From Rikenellaceae bacterium (GTDB lineage Bacteria > Bacteroidota > Bacteroidia > Bacteroidales > Rikenellaceae), in assembly GCA_902362705.1 (NCBI GenBank), contig CABIXK010000004.1, positions 1 through 64,000 on the forward strand: a stretch of DNA of 64,000 bases. Direction: 5' to 3'. The position numbers were made by a program, and so were the translations under genes. Under the pieces are notes generated by a model. The model searched no databases. It was not told where the DNA came from and saw only the letters and a program-made list of their open reading frames with translations. Below, piece after piece: positions 7,604-16,739 of the stretch. How positions within the stretch are numbered: position 1 is the stretch's first letter; every line of letters starts with the position of its first letter.

Positions 7604-9127
7604 GGAGAAGATGCTGGCGAGGATCTCTTCGGAGGCGATGGCGCCGCGCGAAGTGATGGAGCCCAGGTGGTGGATGACGGCGCGGATCTCCTCGCTCAGC
7701 AGGTCGGCGGGCAGGCCCTGGTCGAGCGCTGCGAGGGCGGCGTCGAGCGCGCGGCCCGCCTCATCGAGGGCGGCGTAGTGGCGGGTGTGCGAGACCACGG
7801 CGTCGCCGTGGTAGAGGGCCTCGGTGTCGACCGCCGCGCGCAGGGCCGCGCGCAGGACGTCGATGCCCCGCCCCTCGCGGGCCGAGATGCCGATCGTGCC
7901 GGCGGGGAGTGTCAGCCCGGGACGCAGGTCGATCTTGTTGATGACCGTCAGCAGCCGCTGGTCGTCGCGCAGCGAGAAATCGGGGGGCGGGAGGGGCGCC
8001 GCATCTTTAGGCGCTGCTGTCCCGTGGTGTGTCGTCGCATCGTCGCGTGTGGCCGTGCTGTCGGGCGCCGCTGCCTCGTCGCGCAGCGAGAAGTCGGGAG
8101 CTGGGAGGGTTGCCGCATCGTTAGGCGTCGCCGTCCCGCCGAGCGTCGTTGCGTCCCCGAACGATGCCGCGTCGTCCGGCGTCGCCGCCTCGTCGAGCGC
8201 CGTGGCGTCGAGGAGCCGCACGACCACCGCCGCGCGGGCGATCGAGGAGTGCGTGCGCTCGATGCCCATGCGCTCGAGGCGGTCGTCGGTCGTGCGGAGG
8301 CCCGCCGTGTCGAGCAGGCGGAAGAGCACCTGGTCGATCACCACGCGCTCCTCCACCACGTCGCGCGTGGTGCCGGCGATATCCGAGACCATCGCCCGCT
8401 CGTCGCCCGCGAGGCGGTTGAGCAGCGTCGACTTGCCGGCGTTGGGCGCCCCGACGATTGCCACGGCGACCCCCTCGCGCAGGGCGTTGCCCAGGGCGAA
8501 CGAGCCGCGCAGCGAGGCGATCTCGCCGCCGATGCGCTCCATCGTGCGGCGCAGCTCGCCGCGGTCGGCGAACTCGACCTCCTCCTCCGAGAAGTCGAGC
8601 TCGAGTTCGAGCAGCGCCGTGAGGCGCAGCAGCTCGTCGCGCAGCGTGTCGAGCGCCGCCGAGTAGCCGCCGCGCATCTGCGTGGAGGCCATCGTGTGGG
8701 CCGCGCGCGACGACGAGGCGATCAGGTCGGCGACCGCCTCGGCCTGCGAGAGGTCCATCTTGCCGTTCAGATAGGCGCGCAGTGTGAACTCGCCCGGCTC
8801 GGCCGTGCGGCAGCCGGCCTCGCGGAGCAGGCGCAGGAGCTCGCCCACGACGTAGGAGGATCCGTGGCACGAGAGCTCGACGGCATCCTCGCCCGTGTAG
8901 GAGCGGGGGGCGCGGAAGACCGTGGCGAGCACGTCGTCGACGGTGCGCCCGTCGTCGACGATGCGCCCGTAGTGCACCGTGTAGCCTTCGGCGGCGGCGA
9001 GGGGCTGTCGCCCGCGGAAGATGCGGTCGCAGCAGGCCAGCGCCTCGGGGCCGCTGATGCGCACCACGGCCAGCGCACCGCCGGGGGCGGTAGCCGGGGC
9101 GACGATGGTCTCTCGGTCCGATGGCAT
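7583..9127 (-). CDS. mnmE: tRNA uridine-5-carboxymethylaminomethyl modification GTPase MnmE
   Basis: With MnmG, MnmE modifies U34 of certain tRNAs in the cytoplasm. The start at 9127 gives MPSDRETIVAPATAPGGALA, the family N-terminus. The folate-binding domain follows. The G domain has the P-loop GAPNAGKSTLLNRL, the G3 motif DTAGLR, G4 NKID, and the C-terminal FCIGK with the essential cysteine. At 514 residues it is about 60 longer than usual. The excess is an Ala/Asp/Thr-rich stretch between G3 and G4, made of an imperfect 38-residue duplication (see the repeat entry). It is the last gene of the parA-parB-DUF5683-mltD run, with 11 bases to mltD. A mobile element abuts its 3' end. Confidence 0.95.
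   Translation of the reverse strand: MPSDRETIVAPATAPGGALAVVRISGPEALACCDRIFRGRQPLAAAEGYTVHYGRIVDDGRTVDDVLATVFRAPRSYTGEDAVELSCHGSSYVVGELLRLLREAGCRTAEPGEFTLRAYLNGKMDLSQAEAVADLIASSSRAAHTMASTQMRGGYSAALDTLRDELLRLTALLELELDFSEEEVEFADRGELRRTMERIGGEIASLRGSFALGNALREGVAVAIVGAPNAGKSTLLNRLAGDERAMVSDIAGTTRDVVEERVVIDQVLFRLLDTAGLRTTDDRLERMGIERTHSSIARAAVVVRLLDATALDEAATPDDAASFGDATTLGGTATPNDAATLPAPDFSLRDEAAAPDSTATRDDATTHHGTAAPKDAAPLPPPDFSLRDDQRLLTVINKIDLRPGLTLPAGTIGISAREGRGIDVLRAALRAAVDTEALYHGDAVVSHTRHYAALDEAGRALDAALAALDQGLPADLLSEEIRAVIHHLGSITSRGAIASEEILASIFSKFCIGK
7962..8200. repeat. Imperfect 114-bp tandem duplication inside mnmE
   Basis: CGCGCAGCGAGAA occurs at 7966 and again at 8080, exactly 114 bases (38 codons) apart, and the flanks align imperfectly over the whole period. 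The encoded protein repeats PDFSLRD twice, separated by AAAPDST-type low-complexity sequence. The reading frame is preserved. Confidence 0.75.
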
Positions 9128-9138
9128 CGCGAAGAGGA

Positions 9139-10521
9139 TTAGCGGGCCGAGACGCGGATGCGCTGGCCGATGCGGAGCTTGCGGGGGTCCTTGATGTTGT
9201 TCCAGCGCATGAGCTGCGCCGTAGTCACGCGGTAGCGGCGGGCTATGAGCCCCAGCGTGTCGCCGCTCTTGATGCGGTAGTAGGTGCCGCCGGGGGCTTC
9301 GGTGCGCTTGCGGTCGATGGTCGCCGGGTCGAGGAACTCCTTCAGGTAGAGCGAGTCCTTGCTGCGGATCTCCGCCTCGCGGGCGATGTAGTCGGCGATG
9401 TTGCGCTGCGGCAGTACCAGGGCGTAGCTCTTGGTCGTGGCGGGGATCACGTCGAGTTTGTACTGGGGGTTGAGCAGCCGCAGCGTCTCGACGGGCACCT
9501 CGATCGTCGAGGCGATCTGCCCGAAGTGGGTGAGGCGGTCGACGTGCACCGTGTCGACCGAGAGGGGTATGGGGGCCTCGGTGGGCTCGATGTCGTGGTG
9601 GCGGTGGTAGGCGTAGGCGTAGGAGGCGCCGATGAAGGCGGGCACGTAGCCGCGCGTCTCGCGCGGGAGGTAGTCGTAGATCTCCCAGAAGGTCTTGCCG
9701 CCCGAACGGGCGATGGCCTTGTTGACGTTGCCCGGGCCGCAGTTGTAGGCGGCGATGGCCAGCGTCCAGTCGTGGTAGATGGCGTAGAGGTCCTTCAGGT
9801 AGCGGCACGCGGCCTGCGTCGAGCGCACGGGGTCGCGCCGCTCGTCGACGAGCGAGTTGACCTCCAGGCCGTAGCTGCGGCCCGTGGTGGGCATGAACTG
9901 CCACAGCCCCGCGGCGCCGGCGCGCGACGTGGCGCCCGGTTGCAGCGCCGACTCGATGATCGGCAGCGCCCGCAGCTCGACCGGCAGGTCGGCCTTCAGC
10001 AGCTCCTCCTCGATGAGCGGGAAGTAGTACTTCGACAGTCCGAGGATGCGGCTGATGAGCCCGTCGGGGCGGGCCGTGTAGCGGGCGATGTAGCCCTTGA
10101 CGACCTCGTTGTAGGAGAGGGGCACGGGCGAGACGAGGGCCCGCAGCCGCTCGGCGTAGAGCGAGTCGGGCGCCGTGTCGGGCGCGGCGGTGCTGTCGGC
10201 GAGGATGTAGCGCGCGAAGAACTCGTCGTAGGCGTCCTGGCGCTGCCGCTCGCGCCACACGGCCACCAGCGAGTCGACCTGGCGGGGCGTGAGGCCCAGC
10301 GTGAGGTCGTCGACGCGCGGCGCGGCGGGTTCGGGGGCCGGTTCGAGCGGCTCCACGGGTTCGGGGCACGCCTCGGGCTGGGGCGCGGGGGCCGGGGCGG
10401 CGACGACCGCCTCGGTGCGGGCGCGCCGCTTCTTCCGCTCCTTGCGGGGCGAGCGGTCGAGGGGCGCGGCGTGGGTCGTGCCGACGAGGGCGGCGAAGAG
10501 CAGGCAGCAGAGGATTCTCAT
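9139..10521 (-). CDS. mltD: MltD-like membrane-bound lytic transglycosylase with LysM
   Basis: This enzyme cleaves peptidoglycan glycan strands in the periplasm. The 460 residues begin with a signal peptide (MRILCCLLFAALVGTTHA), then a Pro/Glu-rich linker. The SLT domain lies at about 140-300 with the catalytic Glu in LPIIESALQPGATSRAGAAG, then LWQFMPTTGR and AIAAYNCGPGNVNKAI. A C-terminal LysM repeat (YYRIKSGDTLGLIARRY, about 410-455) binds glycan. A degenerate LysM-like region precedes it. It lies three bases from the upstream DUF5683 gene on the same strand, so the two are probably co-transcribed. parA-parB-DUF5683-mltD is a conserved order in Bacteroidota. Confidence 0.93.
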   Translation of the reverse strand: MRILCCLLFAALVGTTHAAPLDRSPRKERKKRRARTEAVVAAPAPAPQPEACPEPVEPLEPAPEPAAPRVDDLTLGLTPRQVDSLVAVWRERQRQDAYDEFFARYILADSTAAPDTAPDSLYAERLRALVSPVPLSYNEVVKGYIARYTARPDGLISRILGLSKYYFPLIEEELLKADLPVELRALPIIESALQPGATSRAGAAGLWQFMPTTGRSYGLEVNSLVDERRDPVRSTQAACRYLKDLYAIYHDWTLAIAAYNCGPGNVNKAIARSGGKTFWEIYDYLPRETRGYVPAFIGASYAYAYHRHHDIEPTEAPIPLSVDTVHVDRLTHFGQIASTIEVPVETLRLLNPQYKLDVIPATTKSYALVLPQRNIADYIAREAEIRSKDSLYLKEFLDPATIDRKRTEAPGGTYYRIKSGDTLGLIARRYRVTTAQLMRWNNIKDPRKLRIGQRIRVSAR

Positions 10522-10523
10522 GG

Positions 10524-11690
10524 TCAGAATGTGAGGCTCAGGTTAAATCCGAAGACGGGACGGTTGGACCCCTGCGCCGGCACGAACGTGTAGTCGACCA
10601 GCGGTTCGAGGTTCATCGACAGGTCGTCCGAGATGTCGTAGTCCTTCAGGTGGGCGTCGACATGGGCGTCGATGATCTGGATGACGTAGAGCGCCCCGGT
10701 GAGGATGATGCAGAGGTCGCGGTTGCGCCGGAAATTGTTGCGCAGGTCGCGCAGGTAGCTGGCCGAGTAGCGGCCGCTGAACTCGTCGGTGGGGCCGTCG
10801 GGGTAGTTCTCGGGATGGTTGTCGTAGTCGGCCACCAGCCCGTAGGCCTTCTTGAAGCGCTGGTAGCCGCGGTTGTTCCAGTCGATGCAGTAGATCATCG
10901 AGGCGAAACCTCCGACGACGAAGGGCACCTTCCAGTAGCTGCGGTTGTAGATCTGTCCCGCGCCGGGGAAGATGCAGGCCAGCGTGGTGGCCTTCTTCAC
11001 GCGCGAGACCTCGTTGGTGCTGTAGCTGACCGCCGCGTCGCCGATCGAGTAGATGTAGGAGGCGAGCGTGACCCCGAGGTAGATCTGGCGCCGCGTGTTG
11101 CTGCGGATCATCCGCTCCTGCAGGGCGTCGAGCTCGGGCGTGCGCACCGAGCTGCGGTCGGTGTAGGCCTCGTAGGCGCGCTTGAGGGGCTTGAAGCGGC
11201 TGTTCTCGTGGATGAAGAGGGCCAGACCCGTGCCCATGGCGCCGTAGAAGACGGGCAGCTTCCAGTATTGCTTGTTGTAGATCTGTCCGTAGCCGGGCAG
11301 CAGGGCCGAGACCCAGGTGACCTTCGACAGCCCCATCGAGTCGCTCATGAGCCACCCCTTGCGGAAGACCTTGCGGCGGGGTGCGAGCGCCCCGGGTCCC
11401 TCGGCGAAGCGCAGGGCGGCCAGCGAGTCGAGTTCGGCGGGGTCGGCGTCGGTGCGCGCCGCGGCGACGAAGGCCGAGTCGGCGGCGTAGTGGGCGCGGG
11501 CGATCGAGTCGAAGCTGCGCGCCGCAGCCTCCGTGCGCAGCGAGTCGAGGCGCCGCCGCACGGAGTCGGGGCGCTCGATCTGCCCGCCGCGCACCAGCGT
11601 GCGGGCGCTGCGGGGCAGCTGCGCCCGTGCGGGCGTGTGCAGCGAGAGGAGCATCGCCGCCGCGAGCAGGAGGATCGGAAGCCTTACCAC
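10524..11690 (-). CDS. DUF5683 domain-containing envelope protein
   Basis: Protein of 388 residues with an N-terminal signal sequence (MVRLPILLLAAAMLLSLHTPARAQ, GTG start) and an Asp-Ser-Leu-rich spacer. It then has two copies of a hydrophobic hairpin motif: LLPGYGQIYNKQYWKLPVFYGA near residue 130 and FPGAGQIYNRSYWKVPFVVGG near residue 240. The duplication is the mark of DUF5683, a Bacteroidota family of unknown function located between parB and mltD. It ends in FGFNLSLTF, a pattern compatible with an outer-membrane strand, but whether it sits in the inner or outer membrane is not decided. The GTG start is the only candidate upstream of the signal peptide. Confidence 0.85.
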   Translation of the reverse strand: MVRLPILLLAAAMLLSLHTPARAQLPRSARTLVRGGQIERPDSVRRRLDSLRTEAAARSFDSIARAHYAADSAFVAAARTDADPAELDSLAALRFAEGPGALAPRRKVFRKGWLMSDSMGLSKVTWVSALLPGYGQIYNKQYWKLPVFYGAMGTGLALFIHENSRFKPLKRAYEAYTDRSSVRTPELDALQERMIRSNTRRQIYLGVTLASYIYSIGDAAVSYSTNEVSRVKKATTLACIFPGAGQIYNRSYWKVPFVVGGFASMIYCIDWNNRGYQRFKKAYGLVADYDNHPENYPDGPTDEFSGRYSASYLRDLRNNFRRNRDLCIILTGALYVIQIIDAHVDAHLKDYDISDDLSMNLEPLVDYTFVPAQGSNRPVFGFNLSLTF

Positions 11691-11703
11691 GTGGCGCGAG
11701 GGG

Positions 11704-12570
11704 TTAGGAGCGCTCGGCGAAGCGCTCGATGAAGCGTTCGATGTCGCCGTCGTCGGCGAAGCCGATGGTGATGCGGCCGCCGCCGCTCTTCGACCGCTTG
11801 ATCGAGATCTCCTCCGAGAAGAACTTCTCGAGGTGCTCGACCAGACGCGAGTAGCTCTCGGGGTACTCCTCCTCCTCGGGCGCGGGCTGCGGGGCGGGAG
11901 CGGCCAGCGCGCGGACCAGCTCCTCGGTCTGGCGCACCGAGAGTCCCTTCTTGACGCAGCGCTTCAGCACGCGCAGCTGTTCGTCGGCCGGTGCGCCGGC
12001 TATGGCCTTGGCATGGCCCATGGAGATGAGCCCCTCCTTGAGGGCCAGCTGCACCTCGTCGGGGAGCTTGAGCAGACGCAGGTAGTTCGACACCGACGAG
12101 CGCTTCTTGCCCACCTTCTCCGAGAGCGCGTCCTGCGTGAGGCTGCACTCGTCGATCAGGCGCTGCATGCCCAGCGCGATCTCGATGGCGTTGAGGTCCT
12201 GGCGCTGGATGTTCTCGACCAGGGCCATGGCGTGGAGGTTCTCGTCGTCGGCCTCGCGCACGTAGGCCGGCAACGTCTTCAGGTCGGCGCGCTGCGCCGC
12301 GCGCCAGCGGCGTTCGCCGCTGATGAGCAGGTAGCGGCCGTCGCCCGCGGGGCGCACCGTCACGGGCTGGATCACTCCCAGCTGGCGGATCGAGTCGGCC
12401 AGCTCGTCGAGCGCCTCCTCGTCGAACTGCGTGCGGGGCTGCGTGGGGTTGGGTACGATCGCCGCGATGTCGATCTCGTCCATGCGGCTCATGGGCCGCA
12501 GGCGCGCGTCGACCTTTTCGGTGCCGAAGATGGCGTCCAGGCCGCGGCCTAATCCCTTCTGAGGTTTCAT
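11704..12570 (-). CDS. parB: Chromosome-partitioning protein ParB
   Basis: ParB binds parS sites near the origin, spreads along DNA as a CTP-dependent clamp, and works with ParA in chromosome segregation. The 288-residue protein has the N-terminal ParA-stimulating stretch KGLGRGLDAIFG, the CTPase core with IVPNPTQPRTQFDEEAL and LISGERRWRAAQ, the box MALVENIQRQDLN, an HTH region (LTQDALSEKVGKKRSSVSNY), and a basic C-terminal dimerisation domain. It follows parA after 36 bases. No parS-like 16-mer was confirmed by eye in the window. Confidence 0.96.
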   Translation of the reverse strand: MKPQKGLGRGLDAIFGTEKVDARLRPMSRMDEIDIAAIVPNPTQPRTQFDEEALDELADSIRQLGVIQPVTVRPAGDGRYLLISGERRWRAAQRADLKTLPAYVREADDENLHAMALVENIQRQDLNAIEIALGMQRLIDECSLTQDALSEKVGKKRSSVSNYLRLLKLPDEVQLALKEGLISMGHAKAIAGAPADEQLRVLKRCVKKGLSVRQTEELVRALAAPAPQPAPEEEEYPESYSRLVEHLEKFFSEEISIKRSKSGGGRITIGFADDGDIERFIERFAERS

Positions 12571-12606
12571 GGGTTGCGTGTTTTAGGTTCGTGATCGGCG
12601 GGCGGG

Positions 12607-13368
<762 letters not shown>

Positions 13369-13394
13369 GTGTTCGGTAGGAGATAATAATCGGG

Positions 13395-13402
13395 CAAATT
13401 TA
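13395..13402 (-). promoter_or_regulatory. Putative -7 element of the parA operon
   Basis: The minus strand reads TAAATTTG, matching TAnnTTTG, with a predicted transcription start about 20 bases ahead of the parA ATG. No convincing -33 element is seen. Confidence 0.5.
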
Positions 13403-13444
13403 ATGAAATTAAATGGAAATCCGAAACCGTTGCCGAAAAATGCT

Positions 13445-13452
13445 TACCTTTG
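13445..13452 (+). promoter_or_regulatory. Putative -7 element of the CPBP protease gene
   Basis: TACCTTTG fits the TAnnTTTG consensus 30 bases before the ATG. It diverges from the parA promoter, leaving a 42-base shared control region between the two -7 elements. Confidence 0.5.
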
Positions 13453-13482
13453 GCCTCGTAATCAATCCGAAACGCGACGACG

Positions 13483-14355
13483 ATGCGACACGATACGAAC
13501 GACCGGGCGACGCCTCCCTCCGACTGGCGGCCCGAGCCGCTGCGCGGCGCCTTCCCCACGTGGGGAGACCTGCTGGCGATGCTGGGCATCTTTCTGGGAG
13601 CCAACGTTCTGGTTGGGGGCACGGCGGGGCTGGTGCGTCTGGCTCTGCTGGGCGCCGAGGCGCCCGATGCGGCGCAGGCCGGGCGCATGCTCTTCGTGAC
13701 CTACCTCCTCTCGATGGGGCTCGCCCTGGGCGGCGTGCTCCTCTACCGCCGCCTGCGGGGCGGGAGGGCGCGCGTGGCGCGCCTTTCGCGGCGGGGGCTC
13801 GACCCGGCGCTGCTGGGGTGGGCGCTGCTGCTCGTCGTGGCGCTGGAGGTGGTGCTCGACCCGCTCACCTCGCGCCTGCCCGGCCCGCCCTACGAGGCGA
13901 TGGGGCGCGGCGCATGGACTTTCGCCGCGCTGGTCGTGCTGGCGCCCTTTCTGGAGGAGCTGCTCTGCCGCGGCGCGGTGCTGGAGGCGCTGCGCAGCCG
14001 CCGCGGCGACCGTGCGGCCTGGATCGGCTCGTCGCTCTTCTTCGGGATCATGCACCTCTACCCGGCCCAGGCGCTGGGGGCTTTCGTCATCGGTCTGGTG
14101 CTGGGCTACGTCTGTCTGGTCTCGGGCTCGCTGTGGGGCGCCGTGGCGCTCCACGCCGCCAACAACGCGCTGGCCTACTGGCTCATGACGGCCGGATACG
14201 CCGAGACGAGCTGCGCCGAGGCGGTGGGCCACAGGGCCCTCTACGTCGTGCTCTACGCGGCGGCGCTGGGCGCCGCGGTCGCGGCCGTGCGCGGGCTTCG
14301 CAGGGCGGGCCGGCGGCTCCGTGCCGCAGCCGATAAAAATCGGGAGGCGGCGTAA
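13483..14355 (+). CDS. CPBP family intramembrane metalloprotease
   Basis: Multi-pass membrane protein of 290 residues in the CAAX/bacteriocin-processing (Abi) family. It shows the family motifs inside hydrophobic helices: FLEELLCRGAVLEAL (the paired glutamates and Arg, about residue 151), FFGIMHLYPAQALGAFVIGL (His, about 190), and ALHAANNALAYW (His/Asn, about 224). These residues are thought to form a metal site that cleaves membrane substrates. Substrates are unknown here; self-immunity and envelope protein processing are known roles in the family. Seven or eight transmembrane helices can be counted. It is transcribed divergently from parA and is followed by the lipoprotein chaperone gene after 58 bases. 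Confidence 0.88.
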   Translation: MRHDTNDRATPPSDWRPEPLRGAFPTWGDLLAMLGIFLGANVLVGGTAGLVRLALLGAEAPDAAQAGRMLFVTYLLSMGLALGGVLLYRRLRGGRARVARLSRRGLDPALLGWALLLVVALEVVLDPLTSRLPGPPYEAMGRGAWTFAALVVLAPFLEELLCRGAVLEALRSRRGDRAAWIGSSLFFGIMHLYPAQALGAFVIGLVLGYVCLVSGSLWGAVALHAANNALAYWLMTAGYAETSCAEAVGHRALYVVLYAAALGAAVAAVRGLRRAGRRLRAAADKNREAA

Positions 14356-14369
14356 TAATCGCCGCGCCC

Positions 14370-14402
14370 TTGCGTTTATTAAAGGTAAAAAACGTATATT
14401 TG
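14370..14402 (+). promoter_or_regulatory. Promoter of the SurA/OstA envelope run
   Basis: TATATTTG at 14395-14402 is a perfect -7 element, and TTG at 14370-14372 lies 22 bases upstream as a weak -33. The predicted start site is only about six bases before the ATG, implying a very short leader. Confidence 0.5.
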
Positions 14403-14413
14403 CCCTTCGGAAC

Positions 14414-15319
14414 ATGAAACGGCTCGTCTACATACTCGCCGCAGCGGCGCTCTGCGCCCTTGCGGCCTGTCAGGAGATACCCCGCTATTTCGCCAGCGAC
14501 CGCACGCTCGCTCGCGCAGGCGGGCGCGAGCTGCGGCTGGGCGACGTGCGCTCGTCGATGCCCGAGGGGCTCTCGGGCGAGGACAGCGCGGCCTTCCTCC
14601 GCGTCTACATCGACCGCTGGGTGCGCAAGCAGCTCAAGCTGGAGGAGGCCGAGGAGCTCTTCTCCTCGTCGGAGGCCGACATCGACCGCATGGTCGAGGA
14701 GTACCGCCAGGCGCTGCTCATCCGCCGCCTCGACCAGCACTACGTCGACCGCGACATCGACACGCTCTTCACCGACGAGCAGATCGCCGAGTACTACCGC
14801 GCCCACCGCGCCGACTTCCGCTCCGACCGCACGCTGGTCCGCGGGCGCATCGTGCAGTTCCAGCCCGGGGCGCGGCAGGCGCGCAAGCTGCGCGAGCTGC
14901 TGGGCTCGGACGGGGCGGCGCGCGAGCGCGACCTCTCGGACCTGTGCGCCAAGAACGGCTTCACGCTCACCGATCTGGAGGGGCAGTGGGTCGACTACTC
15001 CGAATTTCTGAGCTACCTGCCCACGCTGCGGTCGCAGAACTACGACTCGGCGCTCGCCTCGCGCGCGGTGCAGGAGATGCGCGACAGCCGCGCGCAATAC
15101 TACTACCGGATCTCCGACGTGCGGCGTCCGGGCGAGACCATCCCGCTCGAGCTGCTGCGCCCGACCATCCGCCGCATCCTCTTCAACCGGCGCCAGGGCG
15201 AGATCGTCCGCCGCCACGAGCAGGAGCTCTACGACCGCGCCGTGGAGCGCAAGCGGGTGCGCCTGTTCGTCGACGAGGAGCAGGAACAGGAGTCCGATTC
15301 CCGAGCTATAAACGAATAA
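14414..15319 (+). CDS. Periplasmic lipoprotein, parvulin/SurA-chaperone-like
   Basis: Lipoprotein of 301 residues: signal MKRLVYILAAAALCALAAC with a lipobox ending in Cys19. The rest is charged and helical, with ADIDRMVEEYRQALLIRRLD and FTDEQIAEYYRAHRADF, the pattern of the N-terminal chaperone domain of peptidyl-prolyl isomerases of the SurA/PpiD type. No clear catalytic parvulin core is visible, so it may be a pure chaperone. It stands at the head of a tightly packed run with the SurA-like gene (6 bases) and the OstA-like gene, which suggests assembly of outer-membrane proteins and lipopolysaccharide transport. The internal ATG at 14414 is chosen because it starts a proper signal peptide. 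Confidence 0.75.
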   Translation: MKRLVYILAAAALCALAACQEIPRYFASDRTLARAGGRELRLGDVRSSMPEGLSGEDSAAFLRVYIDRWVRKQLKLEEAEELFSSSEADIDRMVEEYRQALLIRRLDQHYVDRDIDTLFTDEQIAEYYRAHRADFRSDRTLVRGRIVQFQPGARQARKLRELLGSDGAARERDLSDLCAKNGFTLTDLEGQWVDYSEFLSYLPTLRSQNYDSALASRAVQEMRDSRAQYYYRISDVRRPGETIPLELLRPTIRRILFNRRQGEIVRRHEQELYDRAVERKRVRLFVDEEQEQESDSRAINE

Positions 15320-15325
15320 ACCGAT

Positions 15326-16735
15326 ATGATGCAACGCAAGAAGACGATCATGCTGGCGGCGCTCGTCCTGCTCTTCGCAGGGGCGCTCGCGCAGAAACGA
15401 CAGGTGATGCTCGACCGGGTGGTCGCCGTGGTGGGCAACTCGTCGATCCTCTACTCCGAGGTGGACGAGGCGGCCCGGCGCATGGTGGCCGAACGCCGCC
15501 AGATGGGCTACACCTCCGACCGCGACCCGATGAACGAGGCGCTCGAGGAGCTCATGACCCAGAAGCTGCTCTACAACCAGGGGCAGATCGACTCGGTGGC
15601 CGTGAACGAGATGGACATCGCCTCGCGCGTCGACGACCAGGTGCAGCTGATGGTCGACGAGGCCGGCTCGATCGCCGAGCTGGAGGCGCGCCACCACATG
15701 GCCATCTACAACATCCGCGAGATGATGCGCCGCCGCTACGTCGAGCAGGCCTACGCCATGTCGATGCAGAGCGAGGTGATGGGCAAGGTATCGGTGGTGC
15801 CCGGCGAGGTCGAGCGCTATTTCAAGTCGCTCGACAAGGACGACCTGCCGATCATCCCCGTGCAGTATGTCTACGCCCAGATCACCAAATACCCCAAGTC
15901 GCTCACCGCGGCCAAGCAGCGCACGCGCGAGCGGCTGGTCGACATGCGCGAGCGCGTCATCACGGGCAAGGCCCGCTTCGACAACCTCGCCCGCATGTAT
16001 TCGCAGGACGGCACGGCCATGCGCGGCGGCGAGATGGAGCCCTCGACCCTCTCGCAGCTCGACCACGCCTTCGGCGCGGCCCTCGAGGCGATGAAGCCCG
16101 GGCAGATCTCCGAGGTCGTCGAGTCGCAGTACGGCTACCACATCATCGAGCTGCTCGACCGCCGCGGCCAGCTCTACCATTTCCGCCACATCCTGCTGCG
16201 GCCCGTCTTCACCGACAGCGAGCTGGGCGAGACGGCCAACCAGCTCGACAGCATCGCCCGCCTGATCCGCCGCGACTCGCTCACGTTCGAGGCTGCGGCG
16301 CTCGCCCACTCCGACGACGCCGGGTCGAAGATGAACGGCGGCATCGTCTCCAACAGCGAGCTGCTGGAGCACTCGATGGAGGCCTCGGCGCGGCTCACCG
16401 TGACCAAGTTCCTCGAGGAGGACTTCGCGCAGGTCCGCCGTCTGGACGACTACCACCGCCTCACGCGCATGAAGCCCGGCGAGATCTCCGAGGCCTACCT
16501 CACGGAGGACCTGCTGCGCAACCAGCTGGCCAAGGTGGTCAAGCTCGTGGAGGTGATCCCGGCCCATCCCGCCTCGCTCGAGGAGGACTACCTCCGTCTG
16601 GAGGAGATGGCTCTGGCCGACAAGCGCGAGCGCGTGTTCAGGGAGTGGCTCGACAAGAAGATCCGCTCGATGTACGTGCACATCGATCCCGAGTTCCGCG
16701 GCGGGGCGTTCGAGAACGAAAACTGGGTGAAGTAG
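15326..16735 (+). CDS. surA: SurA-like periplasmic peptidyl-prolyl cis-trans isomerase
   Basis: Periplasmic chaperone and foldase for outer-membrane proteins. The 469-residue protein has a signal peptide (MMQRKKTIMLAALVLLFAGALA), then the SurA N-terminal domain starting VMLDRVVAVVGNSSILYSEV. Two parvulin domains follow: one around residues 175-285 (VYAQITKYPKS, MYSQDGTAMRGGEM, GYHIIELLDRRG) and a second, less typical one after FRHILLRPVF (about 290-400; AHSDDAGSKMNGGIVSN). This is the usual SurA plan. It lies between the lipoprotein chaperone and the OstA-like gene with very short gaps, so co-expression is likely. Confidence 0.92.
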   Translation: MMQRKKTIMLAALVLLFAGALAQKRQVMLDRVVAVVGNSSILYSEVDEAARRMVAERRQMGYTSDRDPMNEALEELMTQKLLYNQGQIDSVAVNEMDIASRVDDQVQLMVDEAGSIAELEARHHMAIYNIREMMRRRYVEQAYAMSMQSEVMGKVSVVPGEVERYFKSLDKDDLPIIPVQYVYAQITKYPKSLTAAKQRTRERLVDMRERVITGKARFDNLARMYSQDGTAMRGGEMEPSTLSQLDHAFGAALEAMKPGQISEVVESQYGYHIIELLDRRGQLYHFRHILLRPVFTDSELGETANQLDSIARLIRRDSLTFEAAALAHSDDAGSKMNGGIVSNSELLEHSMEASARLTVTKFLEEDFAQVRRLDDYHRLTRMKPGEISEAYLTEDLLRNQLAKVVKLVEVIPAHPASLEEDYLRLEEMALADKRERVFREWLDKKIRSMYVHIDPEFRGGAFENENWVK

Positions 16736-16739
16736 CGCC

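Noticed and set aside
7583..10369. A single long frame spanning mnmE and mltD
   Set aside because: The mnmE part begins with its own conserved N-terminus at 9127. Upstream the frame is Arg/Ala/Pro-rich shadow of mltD.
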